Origin: an uncultured Aquimarina sp.
Lineage (GTDB): Bacteria > Bacteroidota > Bacteroidia > Flavobacteriales > Flavobacteriaceae
Direction: 5' to 3'
Assembly (NCBI RefSeq): GCF_947496855.1
Contig: NZ_CANMED010000010.1
Span: 36,052-100,051, forward strand
DNA length: 64,000 bases
Part shown: piece by piece, positions 18,600 through 27,078 of the stretch
Layout of the letters: each line of letters begins with the position of its first letter
Position numbering within the stretch: position 1 is the stretch's first letter
Translations under genes and position numbers: made by a program
Notes under the pieces: generated by a model
The model's input: only the letters and a program-made list of their open reading frames with translations
Databases searched by the model: none
Told to the model about the DNA's origin: nothing

Positions 18600-18730
18600 G
18601 GGCGTTTCCGCCTCTTTACAATAGGCGGTCGGGCTATTCGTTGTATCTTTTTTACTTGTTCGCGATACACCACATCAAAATGTGGTACTCGAACTGACGT
18701 AAAAAAGGATGTCACTGCTATCCCTAACGC
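18600..18730 (+). repeat. Structured dispersed repeat of the Bacteroidota GGGCGTT...CCCTAACGC type
   Basis: The stretch opens with GGGCGTT and closes with CTGCTATCCCTAACGC, and holds GGCGGTCGGGCTATTCG and AAAGGATGTCACTGCTATCCC. These blocks recur between genes in many Flavobacteriia (from memory, not searched). It is strongly foldable: CCGCCT/AGGCGG (18608-18628), then a long imperfect stem CTTTTTTAC/GTAAAAAAG enclosing GTTCG/CGAAC and ACCACAT-CAAA-ATGTGGT (18669-18686). A reading frame across it is accidental. Confidence 0.75.
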
Positions 18731-18799
18731 AAAAAACTTTGTAGCTTTGAAACTTCAAAACTTTACAGCTTTAAGACTTTGAAAATTTAAAAAACTAAA

Positions 18800-19096
18800 A
18801 TGATCATACGGATTGTAAAATTGGGGTTCATTCCAGAGCAAATAGATGCTTTTTTAGAGAATTTCCATCAGAATAAAGATAAAATTCGAAATTTCGAAGG
18901 TTGTTCACACTTAAAGTTGATACGAGATATCCATCACACAAACCAATTTTTCACCTACAGCCATTGGGAATCTGAAGAGCATCTCAATAACTACAGAAAC
19001 TCTTCGTTATTTAAAGGTGTTTGGAGAAACACCAAAAAGAAATTTAACCAAAAACCTGAAGCTTGGAGTGTAGAACAAGTTTGGGGTTCGGAATAA
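18800..19096 (+). CDS. Antibiotic biosynthesis monooxygenase (ABM) domain protein
   Basis: A 98-residue single-domain protein of ferredoxin-like dimeric alpha/beta-barrel type. It begins MIIRIVKLGFIPEQIDAF, and has GCSHLKLIRDIHH near residue 34 and the ABM-type FFTYSHWESEEHLNNYRNS near 51. Relatives are cofactor-free oxygenases or heme-handling proteins of uncertain physiology. It lies 60 bases before gldFG and shares its strand. Confidence 0.75.
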   Translation: MIIRIVKLGFIPEQIDAFLENFHQNKDKIRNFEGCSHLKLIRDIHHTNQFFTYSHWESEEHLNNYRNSSLFKGVWRNTKKKFNQKPEAWSVEQVWGSE

Positions 19097-19155
19097 ATAG
19101 TTATTCATTTTATTTTTCTAAACCCCACAACCCATAACTCATAATTTTGTAAAGA

Positions 19156-21555
19156 ATGCTAGCGATAATAAGAAAAGAAATAAATACATTTTTTGCCTCT
19201 TCTGTAGGATATTTAGTGATAGGACTATTCTTAGTACTTAACGGGCTCTTTTTATGGGTATTCAAAGGAGAGTTTAACATTCTAGACAGCGGTTTTGCTG
19301 ATCTTTCTCCATTCTTTTTAATTGCACCATGGATCTTATTATTTTTAATTCCAGCAATAACCATGCGTAGCATTGCCGAGGAAAAAAAACAAGGTACTTT
19401 AGAACTTCTATTAACTCAGCCAATAAGGCATTGGCAATTAGTTTTAGGAAAATATATAGGAAGCCTTTTTCTTATAGTGATTGCTTTAATTCCTAGTTTA
19501 TTGTACATAATTACTATTCATCAATTAGGGAATCCAGTAGGAAATCTCGATGTAGGTAGTACGATTGGATCTTACATTGCTCTTTTACTTCTTACTGCTT
19601 CCTATACAGCGATTGGTACTTTTTCATCATCAATAACAAATAATCAAATCGTAGCTTTTCTAATTAGTGTATTTCTTTGTTTTTTATTCTATTTTGGGTT
19701 TAGTGGATTAGCCAATTATCAATTATTGGGAGCTACGGATTATACTATAGAACAAATAGGAATTCAGTTGCATTATGAACGTATCAGCCAAGGGATATTG
19801 GATACTAGAGATATCATTTATTTCACAAGCATTATTGCACTTTTTATATTTTTAACTACTATTGTTTTAAAGAAAATTTCTAGAAAAAGCATTATAAAAT
19901 TTGCTTCTTTCGCTGCTATTGCTGTTGTACTGGTCAATCTTGGCGGTAGCAGTTTTTATAGTCGTTTTGACCTAACTGCCGATCATCGTTTCACCCTTTC
20001 TGAAGCTACCGAAAACTTATTAGCCGAGGCAGAGGTTCCTATTTCAATTGATGTTTTATTAGAAGGTGATTTTCCATCTGAGTTTAGAAGATTACAAGGA
20101 GAGACAAAACAGATATTAGAAGAATTCAATGCGATTAATCCAAAAATACAGTATGTTTTCACCAATCCAATTGAAGAAGAGGAATTCAGAAAAGAGACCT
20201 TAGAAGAACTACAAAGACTAGGGCTTACTCCTATGGAAGTTAGTGTTCAGGAAAGCGGAAAAACAGCTATAGAAACTGTTGTTCCCTGGGCTATTATGAA
20301 TTATCAGAACCGAAGTGTAAAAGTAGCCTTAGTAAAAAATACAATTGGAGCGACTACAGAAGAAAGGGTTAATAATTCTATCCAACAATTAGAATATGTT
20401 TTTGCCGATGCCTTAAAAAAATTGATTCATCCCAAAAAACACAAAATAGCCGTCATTAAAGGAAATGGACAATTACCTGATGTCAAAATAGCGGATTTCA
20501 TTAAAACATTGCAAGAATATTACTTTGTTGGAGCTTTCACTTTGGATTCTGTGGCTTCAAACTCAGAAAAAACACTACAAGACTTACAAAAATTTGATCT
20601 TGTAATTAATGCTAAACCCACACAACCTTTTTCTGAAAACGAAAAATATGTATTAGATCAATTTATTATGGAGGGTGGTAAATCGCTGTGGTTAGTAGAG
20701 TCTGTCGCTATGGAAATTGATAGTTTATTCAATCCACAATCACAAGGAACAGCAGTAGCTTTTATGCAAGACCTTAGCTTAGGAGATATATTATTCTCTT
20801 ATGGAGTACGAATCAATCCTGTTTTGGTAAATGACCTCTACTCTGCTCCACTAATGCTTGCTTCCGGTCAAGGAAATGACACTCAATTCACACCACACCC
20901 TTGGTTTTATTCTTCATTAACCAAAAGTACTAGTAATCACCCTATTGTCAAAAATATAGAATCTGTAAAATTCGAATTTTCAAACCAAATAGATACTTTA
21001 AAAAATGAGCTGACTAAAACCATATTATTAACCAGTTCTGAACGATCAAAATTAGAAGGGATTCCAATAGAAATAAGGTTAGATAATATTATTGGTCAGA
21101 AACCTGATATTGCAAGTTATATAGACGGTAATCATAACCTCGCAGTTTTATTAGAAGGTAACTTTAAATCTGCATACAAAGATCGTGTAAAACCTTTTAA
21201 GCTTGATAATGCTAAGAACGTAAGTTCAGCAACTAAAATGGTAGTAATTGCAGATGGAGATGTTATGAAAAATGGAATTAGAAAAGGTAGACCAATTACA
21301 TTAGGATATGATCCTTACCTAAATCTACAATACGGAAACAAGGAATTTTTATTAAATACAGTAAACTATCTACTAGATGACTCTGGATTAACAGAAGTAA
21401 GAGGAAAAGAAATAAACATTGCTTTTCTTAATATCGAAAAAGTATTAAAAAAACGCACTTTCTGGCAAGTTATCAATATTATTATACCATTATTGATTCT
21501 TGGCTTGTTTGGGGTTGCATTCGCTTTTATTAGAAAGAGAAAATATCAAAAATAA
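19156..21555 (+). CDS. gldFG: GldF-GldG fusion, gliding-motility ABC transporter permease and partner
   Basis: Gliding-motility ABC transporter component that works with the ATPase GldA (not in this window). Residues 1 to about 238 form an ABC-2-type permease like GldF (MLAIIRKEINTFFASSVGYLVIG; MRSIAEEKKQGTLELLLTQP near 74). From about residue 245 the sequence matches GldG: a membrane segment, then YSRFDLTADHRFTLSEAT, a large periplasmic domain, and a last membrane helix near 775-793. In well-studied Flavobacterium these are two genes. Total length (799) equals the sum of both, and no stop codon separates them. Confidence 0.9.
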   Translation: MLAIIRKEINTFFASSVGYLVIGLFLVLNGLFLWVFKGEFNILDSGFADLSPFFLIAPWILLFLIPAITMRSIAEEKKQGTLELLLTQPIRHWQLVLGKYIGSLFLIVIALIPSLLYIITIHQLGNPVGNLDVGSTIGSYIALLLLTASYTAIGTFSSSITNNQIVAFLISVFLCFLFYFGFSGLANYQLLGATDYTIEQIGIQLHYERISQGILDTRDIIYFTSIIALFIFLTTIVLKKISRKSIIKFASFAAIAVVLVNLGGSSFYSRFDLTADHRFTLSEATENLLAEAEVPISIDVLLEGDFPSEFRRLQGETKQILEEFNAINPKIQYVFTNPIEEEEFRKETLEELQRLGLTPMEVSVQESGKTAIETVVPWAIMNYQNRSVKVALVKNTIGATTEERVNNSIQQLEYVFADALKKLIHPKKHKIAVIKGNGQLPDVKIADFIKTLQEYYFVGAFTLDSVASNSEKTLQDLQKFDLVINAKPTQPFSENEKYVLDQFIMEGGKSLWLVESVAMEIDSLFNPQSQGTAVAFMQDLSLGDILFSYGVRINPVLVNDLYSAPLMLASGQGNDTQFTPHPWFYSSLTKSTSNHPIVKNIESVKFEFSNQIDTLKNELTKTILLTSSERSKLEGIPIEIRLDNIIGQKPDIASYIDGNHNLAVLLEGNFKSAYKDRVKPFKLDNAKNVSSATKMVVIADGDVMKNGIRKGRPITLGYDPYLNLQYGNKEFLLNTVNYLLDDSGLTEVRGKEINIAFLNIEKVLKKRTFWQVINIIIPLLILGLFGVAFAFIRKRKYQK

Positions 21556-21582
21556 CTTTAATTTTTTTTAAGATATTTTAAT

Positions 21583-21616
21583 CGATAAGAAAACCCAAAA
21601 AAGAGTTTTCTTATCG
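21583..21616. terminator. Perfect 12-bp hairpin between convergent genes
   Basis: CGATAAGAAAAC and GTTTTCTTATCG form a perfect stem around a ten-base loop, between the ends of gldFG and the convergent peptide gene. No T-run follows on either strand, so termination is plausible, not proven. Confidence 0.45.
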
Positions 21617-21636
21617 CAGGAATTTATTTTCCTCAA

Positions 21637-21840
21637 TTAAATACAGCACTTTTCATTTCGAATATTGCCAAAACAAACTGCTCCACTAGGAGAAGGAACT
21701 GCGCAAAATCTCCCTAAAACATCTGACAAATAAATATCATAGCACCCTCCCTCACAATCCGATAAGACTGGCATCCCACCTTTGATTTCTTTTTGAGAAG
21801 ACTTTGATAATTTCTGAGCGCCTGGAATTGAATTAATCAT
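21637..21840 (-). CDS. Double-glycine-leader cysteine-containing peptide precursor
   Basis: A 67-residue precursor. The leader MINSIPGAQKLSKSSQKEIKGG ends in GG with leucine at -12 and isoleucine at -4, the pattern cut by C39-peptidase ABC exporters. The core of about 45 residues has five cysteines (CEGGC, FC, VC... CC at the end) and is unlike its neighbours. The leader closely resembles the four-peptide array at 32.7-33.9 kb. No exporter or modifying enzyme lies nearby. It is probably secreted; bacteriocin-like activity is only a possibility. Confidence 0.65.
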   Translation of the reverse strand: MINSIPGAQKLSKSSQKEIKGGMPVLSDCEGGCYDIYLSDVLGRFCAVPSPSGAVCFGNIRNEKCCI

Positions 21841-21888
21841 TTTTTTTATAATAAAGGTTTTAAGAATTAAAATTCAATAAATTGATTG

Positions 21889-21907
21889 ATACTTATTCGA
21901 TAAGTAT
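21889..21907. promoter_or_regulatory. Inverted repeat upstream of the leader-peptide gene
   Basis: ATACTTAT-TCG-ATAAGTAT is a perfect 8-bp inverted repeat 49 bases upstream of the minus-strand peptide start. It might be an operator or part of the promoter; no factor can be named. Confidence 0.3.
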
Positions 21908-22136
21908 TAACAAAAATATTCCCTTTTAAAATTACAACCAAAATATTATTAAAATGTTATAATTCTGTTATTTAACTAAATAAAAAGATGGATTAATTTC
22001 ATTTTTACCCTCTACAAATATGAAGTTTCATTCTCATCCTGAGACATCTTCTTTTGTAATTAAACAATATGTTTTCTCAACTAAAAGATCCAGAATCATT
22101 TCGAAATTGCTTATATTAAAGAACTAAACCGCAACA

Positions 22137-22709
22137 ATGAATGCAACTACTTATTTAGAAGGAATAAAAAAGCAGTTTCTTTATTATAAATCTTTAGGAG
22201 AGAAAACAATTGATCAAGTCTCTAATGATGATCTCCTATTTTGGCAGTATAATGACGATAGTAATAGTATTGCGATAATCGTAAAACACCTTTGGGGTAA
22301 TATGAAATCTCGTTGGAAAGATTTTCTTACATCAGACGGAGAAAAGGAATGGAGAGCACGCGATGCAGAATTCGAAAATGACATCAAAACCAAAGAAGAA
22401 TTATTAGTCAAATGGAACGAAGGTTGGCAATGCCTATTTGAAGCTTTGGATAGCGTAAATGAAACTAATTTTAATCAACCAATTTACATCCGAAATATTG
22501 AACATAGTATTACTGAAGCAATCAATCGACAATTAGCACATTATTCCTATCATATTGGGCAAATTGTGTTTCTGGGAAAAATGATTTGTAATGAGCATTG
22601 GAAATCGTTATCCATTGCAAAAGGAAAATCCAGTTCCTATAATGAAAAACGTTTTGCACAACCAAAACACAAAGCACATTATACAGATAAATTGATAAAA
22701 GATGAATAA
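22137..22709 (+). CDS. DUF1572 / DinB-like protein
   Basis: A 190-residue four-helix protein of the DinB/YfiT-like superfamily. Histidines in IVKHLWGNMKSRW near residue 47 and in LAHYSYHIGQIVFLGK near 132-147 are at the expected metal-binding positions. NSIAIIVKHLWGN is typical of DUF1572. Such proteins are putative metal-dependent thiol-utilising transferases, but this group is not characterised. Single gene. Confidence 0.78.
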   Translation: MNATTYLEGIKKQFLYYKSLGEKTIDQVSNDDLLFWQYNDDSNSIAIIVKHLWGNMKSRWKDFLTSDGEKEWRARDAEFENDIKTKEELLVKWNEGWQCLFEALDSVNETNFNQPIYIRNIEHSITEAINRQLAHYSYHIGQIVFLGKMICNEHWKSLSIAKGKSSSYNEKRFAQPKHKAHYTDKLIKDE

Positions 22710-22793
22710 ACATAGTGAGAGACGATTCTTATAAAAAAATATTATAAATGATTCGTTTATACTACTACAAGTATTGTGTTAGATTGCTTCTTG

Positions 22794-23753
22794 TTACTCA
22801 TTTTTTTTAGTCCAAGCTTCGACAAAATTTGCATGTAACAATACTTCATTATTATTGTTTTTAATTTTCTTAAACCATTTTAACTGTTTAGGACTCAAGA
22901 AATGTGCTGTAGCTTTGCCCTCACCCAAAGCACTGTTAATTTTTGTTTGCTGAAGCTTTGTTAATGGTATGTATTTAAATTTTGTTTGCTGTAAATAATA
23001 ATGTAAATCTTTTGGTGAAGATCGATACGGTTGTTCATTATCAACTAAAGTCATCCCATTAGATTTCGCATACGCATCTAATCCTTTTTTGGTCAACTCC
23101 TTAGCGTCATAGGTGACTTCTACTACTTCACTATGGTTTATAAAACCTGATTCTGTATTTAATACAGTTGGTAATTTACCCAACTGTTTTTCGCCAGACC
23201 AGAAACAGGACATTTTATAATAAGCTTTATCAGTTTTCTTTGCTGACAACTCTTGTTCTAATAAATTAATATATTCAGGAATTTTTCTTCCTTTTTCTGT
23301 TAGAGCTTGCTGCATACTCTTACATAAACGCAACGCAGAATAGTCATTTCCAATACGATTTATAACATCATTACCATTACTATTAACAATGCGTACCACA
23401 GGATTATTCCAACTAGGTTCTTTATATTTACTGAGTACTTGTGCATCTTTACCTCCTTTGTTATTGAATATAGCCAACGGTACAAATGAATTTTCTATAG
23501 CCTCAACCATAAGAGGATGACTTAAAACATTATGTCCATAATTTCTACAAGTACTGCACCCCGGGACTTCCTGAAATAAAATTAGCACATCTTTATTTTT
23601 TTTTCTGGCAAGTGCTACCGCATCATCATAATCCCGTAGCCATCGCACTTTTCCTAGTTCTTCATTTTGATTATAAGGATCAGTAGTTTTCTGAGCTAGA
23701 AGCAGGTTACCTGTAACCAGCATGAATATTATAAATTGAATTTTGAATGTCAT
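22794..23753 (-). CDS. Exported thioredoxin-fold protein with MsrA-like C-terminal part
   Basis: After a signal peptide (residues 1-20) comes a thioredoxin-like domain with VPGCSTC (C66, C69), as in VPGxxT-type thioredoxin proteins. A second region around residues 178-215 has YYKMSCFWSGEKQLGKLPTV and EVVEVTYD, resembling the catalytic GCFW segment and HAEVVEVTYDP of peptide-methionine (S)-S-oxide reductase, with C183 as the would-be catalytic cysteine. The protein may couple methionine sulfoxide repair to its own thioredoxin module in the periplasm. That link is inference; the Msr part is divergent. Confidence 0.65.
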   Translation of the reverse strand: MTFKIQFIIFMLVTGNLLLAQKTTDPYNQNEELGKVRWLRDYDDAVALARKKNKDVLILFQEVPGCSTCRNYGHNVLSHPLMVEAIENSFVPLAIFNNKGGKDAQVLSKYKEPSWNNPVVRIVNSNGNDVINRIGNDYSALRLCKSMQQALTEKGRKIPEYINLLEQELSAKKTDKAYYKMSCFWSGEKQLGKLPTVLNTESGFINHSEVVEVTYDAKELTKKGLDAYAKSNGMTLVDNEQPYRSSPKDLHYYLQQTKFKYIPLTKLQQTKINSALGEGKATAHFLSPKQLKWFKKIKNNNNEVLLHANFVEAWTKKNE

Positions 23754-24127
23754 AATTATCTTAGCAAAAATTTTACCACATCAGTCGATATTTCTAGCAA
23801 AAACTAACAAAAACTTCTCGCGAATAACATCTTATAATTTTATCCTCAATTGAAAAACATCATAAATTTATATACTTTTTTTTCTATTTTGAATACAAAC
23901 ACACTTCCGAAAGACCTCACATTAATAAATGATTTATTTTTAAGAATCTTCTTATTAGATTAAACCTAACAACTACATCTAATCAAACATAGTCAATAAC
24001 TCCTAGCCGTTTGTTAATAACTAACGTTTTTAGCATAACGAAATCCTTGTAGATTACAATTATATTTGCGTAAGCTATTAAACGATAGCCACTGTAAAAA
24101 CAGTACTAATCTAAAAAAATTAAACGG
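23754..24127. other. Divergent intergenic region upstream of dnaN
   Basis: A 374-base AT-rich gap between the thioredoxin-like gene and dnaN. The only element I can point to is TATATTTG at 24061-24068, a -7-type box about 60 bases before the dnaN start; no well-spaced -33 TTG accompanies it. No ORF, RNA or repeat is evident. Confidence 0.4.
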
Positions 24128-25246
24128 GTGAAATTTATAGTTTCCAGTTCGTATTTATTAAAACAACTTCAGGTATTGGGTGGAGTTATCAATAACAGTA
24201 ATACTTTACCGATTTTAGATAACTTTTTATTCGAATTAGACAATAACTCCTTAACCGTTTCTGCCTCTGACTTAGAGACTACTATGTCGGCTAAATTAGA
24301 AGTAGAGTCTTCTGATGAAGGAATCATTGCTGTACCTGCAAAGTTATTATTAGAAACATTAAAAACGTTTCCTGAACAACCTCTTACGTTTGTAGCAGGA
24401 GATAATAATACTATAGAAATAAGTTCTAATCACGGTAAATATGCACTAGCATATGCAGATGGAGAAGAATTCCCTAAAGCGGTAGAACTAGAAGATCCAA
24501 GCTCAACAACACTATTAGGAGATATTTTAGCAACCGCGATTAGCAAAACTATTTTTGCTACAGGTAATGATGATCTTAGACCTGTAATGAGTGGTGTGTT
24601 TTTTCAGTTCTCTACAGAGAGCTTAACTTTTGTAGCTACTGATGCTCATAAATTAGTAAAGTATTCTCGTGAAGATGTGCAAGCTTCTCAAGCTGCAGAA
24701 TTTATTATGCCAAAAAAGCCATTAAACCTTCTTAAAGGTATATTAGCTGGCAGCGATACAGAAGTATTGATTGAATACAATGAATCTAATGCTAAGTTCA
24801 CCTTTGATGAAACACAATTGATTTGTAGATTGATTGATGGTAAATACCCTAATTACGAAGCAGTAATCCCTAAAGAGAATCCAAATAAATTAACTATTGC
24901 TCGTAATCAATTTCTTAACTCTGTTCGTAGGGTTTCTATTTTCTCTAATAAAACAACACACCAAATCCGATTAAAAATCGCTGGTGCAGAATTGAATATA
25001 TCTGCAGAAGATATCGATTATTCTAATAAAGCAGAAGAACGTCTGACTTGCGATTATCAAGGTGATGATATGCAAATAGGGTTTAACTCTCGTTTCTTAA
25101 GTGAAATGCTAAACAATCTTAATGCAGATGATGTACAATTAGAAATGTCTCTACCAAATAGAGCAGGAATCCTTACACCTACGGATGGATTGGATGAAGG
25201 AGAAACCGTTACAATGCTGGTTATGCCGGTGATGTTAAATAACTAA
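24128..25246 (+). CDS. dnaN: DNA polymerase III beta subunit (sliding clamp)
   Basis: Ring-shaped processivity clamp for replication. The GTG start at 24128 gives the conserved N-terminus MKFIVSSSYLLKQLQVLGGVI. Other landmarks are NTLPILDNFLFEL near residue 25, FVATDAHKLVKY near 177, and the C-terminal hydrophobic-pocket strand VTMLVMPVML. Length (372) is normal. It is a single gene followed by its own terminator; dnaA is not in the window. Confidence 0.97.
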   Translation: MKFIVSSSYLLKQLQVLGGVINNSNTLPILDNFLFELDNNSLTVSASDLETTMSAKLEVESSDEGIIAVPAKLLLETLKTFPEQPLTFVAGDNNTIEISSNHGKYALAYADGEEFPKAVELEDPSSTTLLGDILATAISKTIFATGNDDLRPVMSGVFFQFSTESLTFVATDAHKLVKYSREDVQASQAAEFIMPKKPLNLLKGILAGSDTEVLIEYNESNAKFTFDETQLICRLIDGKYPNYEAVIPKENPNKLTIARNQFLNSVRRVSIFSNKTTHQIRLKIAGAELNISAEDIDYSNKAEERLTCDYQGDDMQIGFNSRFLSEMLNNLNADDVQLEMSLPNRAGILTPTDGLDEGETVTMLVMPVMLNN

Positions 25247-25279
25247 ACATATATATTACTTAATTGATAAGAATAATAG

Positions 25280-25311
25280 AATCCAATCGCATTACTGTGA
25301 TTGGATTTTTT
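25280..25311 (+). terminator. Rho-independent terminator after dnaN
   Basis: AATCCAATC pairs with GATTGGATT around a ten-base loop and is followed by a short T-run (TTTT), 33 bases after the dnaN stop. Confidence 0.75.
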
Positions 25312-25462
25312 ACTTATTAATAATCATTACGATAACGTACATTCTAAAAACGAATTTAGTAGGTAAAGGAATTTCTTTTATACTTTTACACAACAGAAAA
25401 TCTATTCCTATCTAAGTAGCTCAAAGTTTTGCATAAAACTGTTGCTAAGTAATTACATTCAT

Positions 25463-26032
25463 ATGAACTTCGAAGAAATTTTTAAAGGTTTACTACTAAG
25501 CGAAGAAGATAAAAAAATAATTAGTGGCAAGCTGAAAAAAATAAAGGTTAAAAAAGGAGAAATTTTACTATACCCAAAAGACACAGCCTATTTTCAATAC
25601 TATGTAGAACAAGGATGTTTACGTTCATTTTTTACAGATAAATCTGCAAAGGAGCATACTATACAATTTGCAATTACAGATTGGTGGATCGGTGATTACA
25701 CCGCATTTTTCAAAAAGGAAAAAGCAATTCTTCAGATTGAATGTATTCAGGATGCATCTCTTTTTAGGCTTTCTAGAGATGATATGAATGAAATTTTTAA
25801 TAAAATCCCCAGTATAGAACGCTATTTTAGAATCAAAACCGAATCTTACATTGGTTCTTTTCAGAAGAGAATTATAGGCGACCTATCTAAAACAGCAAAA
25901 GAGCAGTATATTGATTTTGTCAATACCTACTCAAATATAGAACAGCTGGTTAAAAACTACCATATTGCTTCTTACCTAGGAATTACATCAGAAAGTCTAA
26001 GTAGAGTACGAAAAGAGATTACCAGAAATTAA
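25463..26032 (+). CDS. Crp/Fnr family transcriptional regulator
   Basis: N-terminal cyclic-nucleotide-binding-like beta-roll followed by a C-terminal helix-turn-helix (HIASYLGITSESLSRVRKE). YYVEQGCLRSFF near residue 45 and HTIQFAITDWWIGDY near 62 are typical of Bacteroidota Crp-like regulators. The phosphate-binding RxS of true cAMP receptors is absent, so the ligand is unknown. I use ATG 25463 (MNFEEIFKGL); a TTG at 25442 is less likely. It lies just upstream of the DJ-1/PfpI gene and may control it. Confidence 0.85.
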   Translation: MNFEEIFKGLLLSEEDKKIISGKLKKIKVKKGEILLYPKDTAYFQYYVEQGCLRSFFTDKSAKEHTIQFAITDWWIGDYTAFFKKEKAILQIECIQDASLFRLSRDDMNEIFNKIPSIERYFRIKTESYIGSFQKRIIGDLSKTAKEQYIDFVNTYSNIEQLVKNYHIASYLGITSESLSRVRKEITRN

Positions 26033-26124
26033 TTTCTTTTCTTACCATAGATCATTTTTTTACGTTTTAAGTTGCCTTAATTTTGGTCCTATAAATAATA
26101 TAAATATTAATTAGAGGATTATAA

Positions 26125-26901
26125 ATGAAAAAAATCATAGGAATAGCAACAGCTATAATACTATTTGCTTCGTGTGGAAAAAACACAGAGACCAAAGAAA
26201 CGACTAAAAAAACAGATCCCATGAAAAAAGTGTTATTCGTATTAACCAGTCATAGTGATTTAGGAAATACAGGAGAGAAAACAGGGTTTTGGATAGAAGA
26301 ATTTGCATCACCTTATTATTTTTTAAAAGATAAAGGTATGGAGATAACTATTGCATCTCCGAAAGGAGGACAGCCGCCAATTGATCCAAAAAGTGAATTA
26401 CCCGATTTCCAAACACCTGCAACTAAAAGATTTAATGCAGATCAAGAAACACAAACTATTCTTGCTAATACTGTCAAACTTGCTAACATCAATGCGAATG
26501 ATTATGATGCAGTTTTTTACCCAGGAGGTCACGGTCCTTTATGGGATTTAGCCGAAGACAAAAACTCTATAGCATTAATTGAAGCTTTCTATAATCAAAA
26601 CAAACCTGTAGCCGCTGTATGTCATGCTCCTGCCATTTTTAAGAATACTAAGGGAGCTAACGGAGCGCCTTTAGTAAAAGGTAAAAAAGTAACTGGATTT
26701 TCTAATACGGAAGAAGAAGCTGTTCAATTAACAGAAATAGTGCCTTTTCTTGTAGAAGACATGTTAACAGCTAATGGAGGTACGTATTCTAAAGAAGCTG
26801 ATTGGAGTCCTTATGTTGTAGAAGATGGATTATTAATTACTGGTCAGAACCCTGCTTCATCAGAGCTTGTAGCTGAGAAATTGTTGCTACAACTGAAGTA
26901 A
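26125..26901 (+). CDS. DJ-1/PfpI family lipoprotein (Hsp31-like)
   Basis: A lipoprotein signal (IILFASC, lipid-modified Cys near residue 18) precedes a type 1 glutamine-amidotransferase-like domain. The nucleophile elbow AVCHAPA has its cysteine at about residue 166, and FYPGGHGPLWDLAED supplies the conserved GGHG. Closest subgroup appears to be Hsp31/HchA-like glyoxalase III or deglycase proteins, usually cytoplasmic, so an envelope-anchored form is notable. An ATG at 26221 would give an unanchored protein. It follows the Crp-type regulator and has its own terminator. Confidence 0.85.
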   Translation: MKKIIGIATAIILFASCGKNTETKETTKKTDPMKKVLFVLTSHSDLGNTGEKTGFWIEEFASPYYFLKDKGMEITIASPKGGQPPIDPKSELPDFQTPATKRFNADQETQTILANTVKLANINANDYDAVFYPGGHGPLWDLAEDKNSIALIEAFYNQNKPVAAVCHAPAIFKNTKGANGAPLVKGKKVTGFSNTEEEAVQLTEIVPFLVEDMLTANGGTYSKEADWSPYVVEDGLLITGQNPASSELVAEKLLLQLK

Positions 26902-26983
26902 TCCTATTCACAATTTTACTTTATAGTAAATTCAGAAGTATACTAGGTATTACACAAACTCATATCCATACACGACATCAAAT

Positions 26984-27018
26984 ACAAAAGCGCAAAACTA
27001 ACTAGTTTGCGCTTTTGT
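26984..27018 (+). terminator. Terminator hairpin after the DJ-1/PfpI gene
   Basis: ACAAAAGCGCAAA and TTTGCGCTTTTGT form a perfect 13-bp stem with a nine-base loop. The T-rich descending arm and the following TAATATTTTT serve as a weak U-tract. Confidence 0.7.
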
Positions 27019-27078
27019 AATATTTTTATACTCTTTTATCTAAGTTCAATCGATCCCAAATTAAAAGAATCTATAATA

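Noticed and set aside
18534..18782. An 82-codon plus-strand frame
   Set aside because: It lies across the dispersed structured repeat and has no protein-like composition or plausible start.
27007..27078. N-terminal extension of the zinc-finger frame from a TTG
   Set aside because: It starts inside the terminator hairpin of the preceding gene; ATG 27079 is the sensible start.
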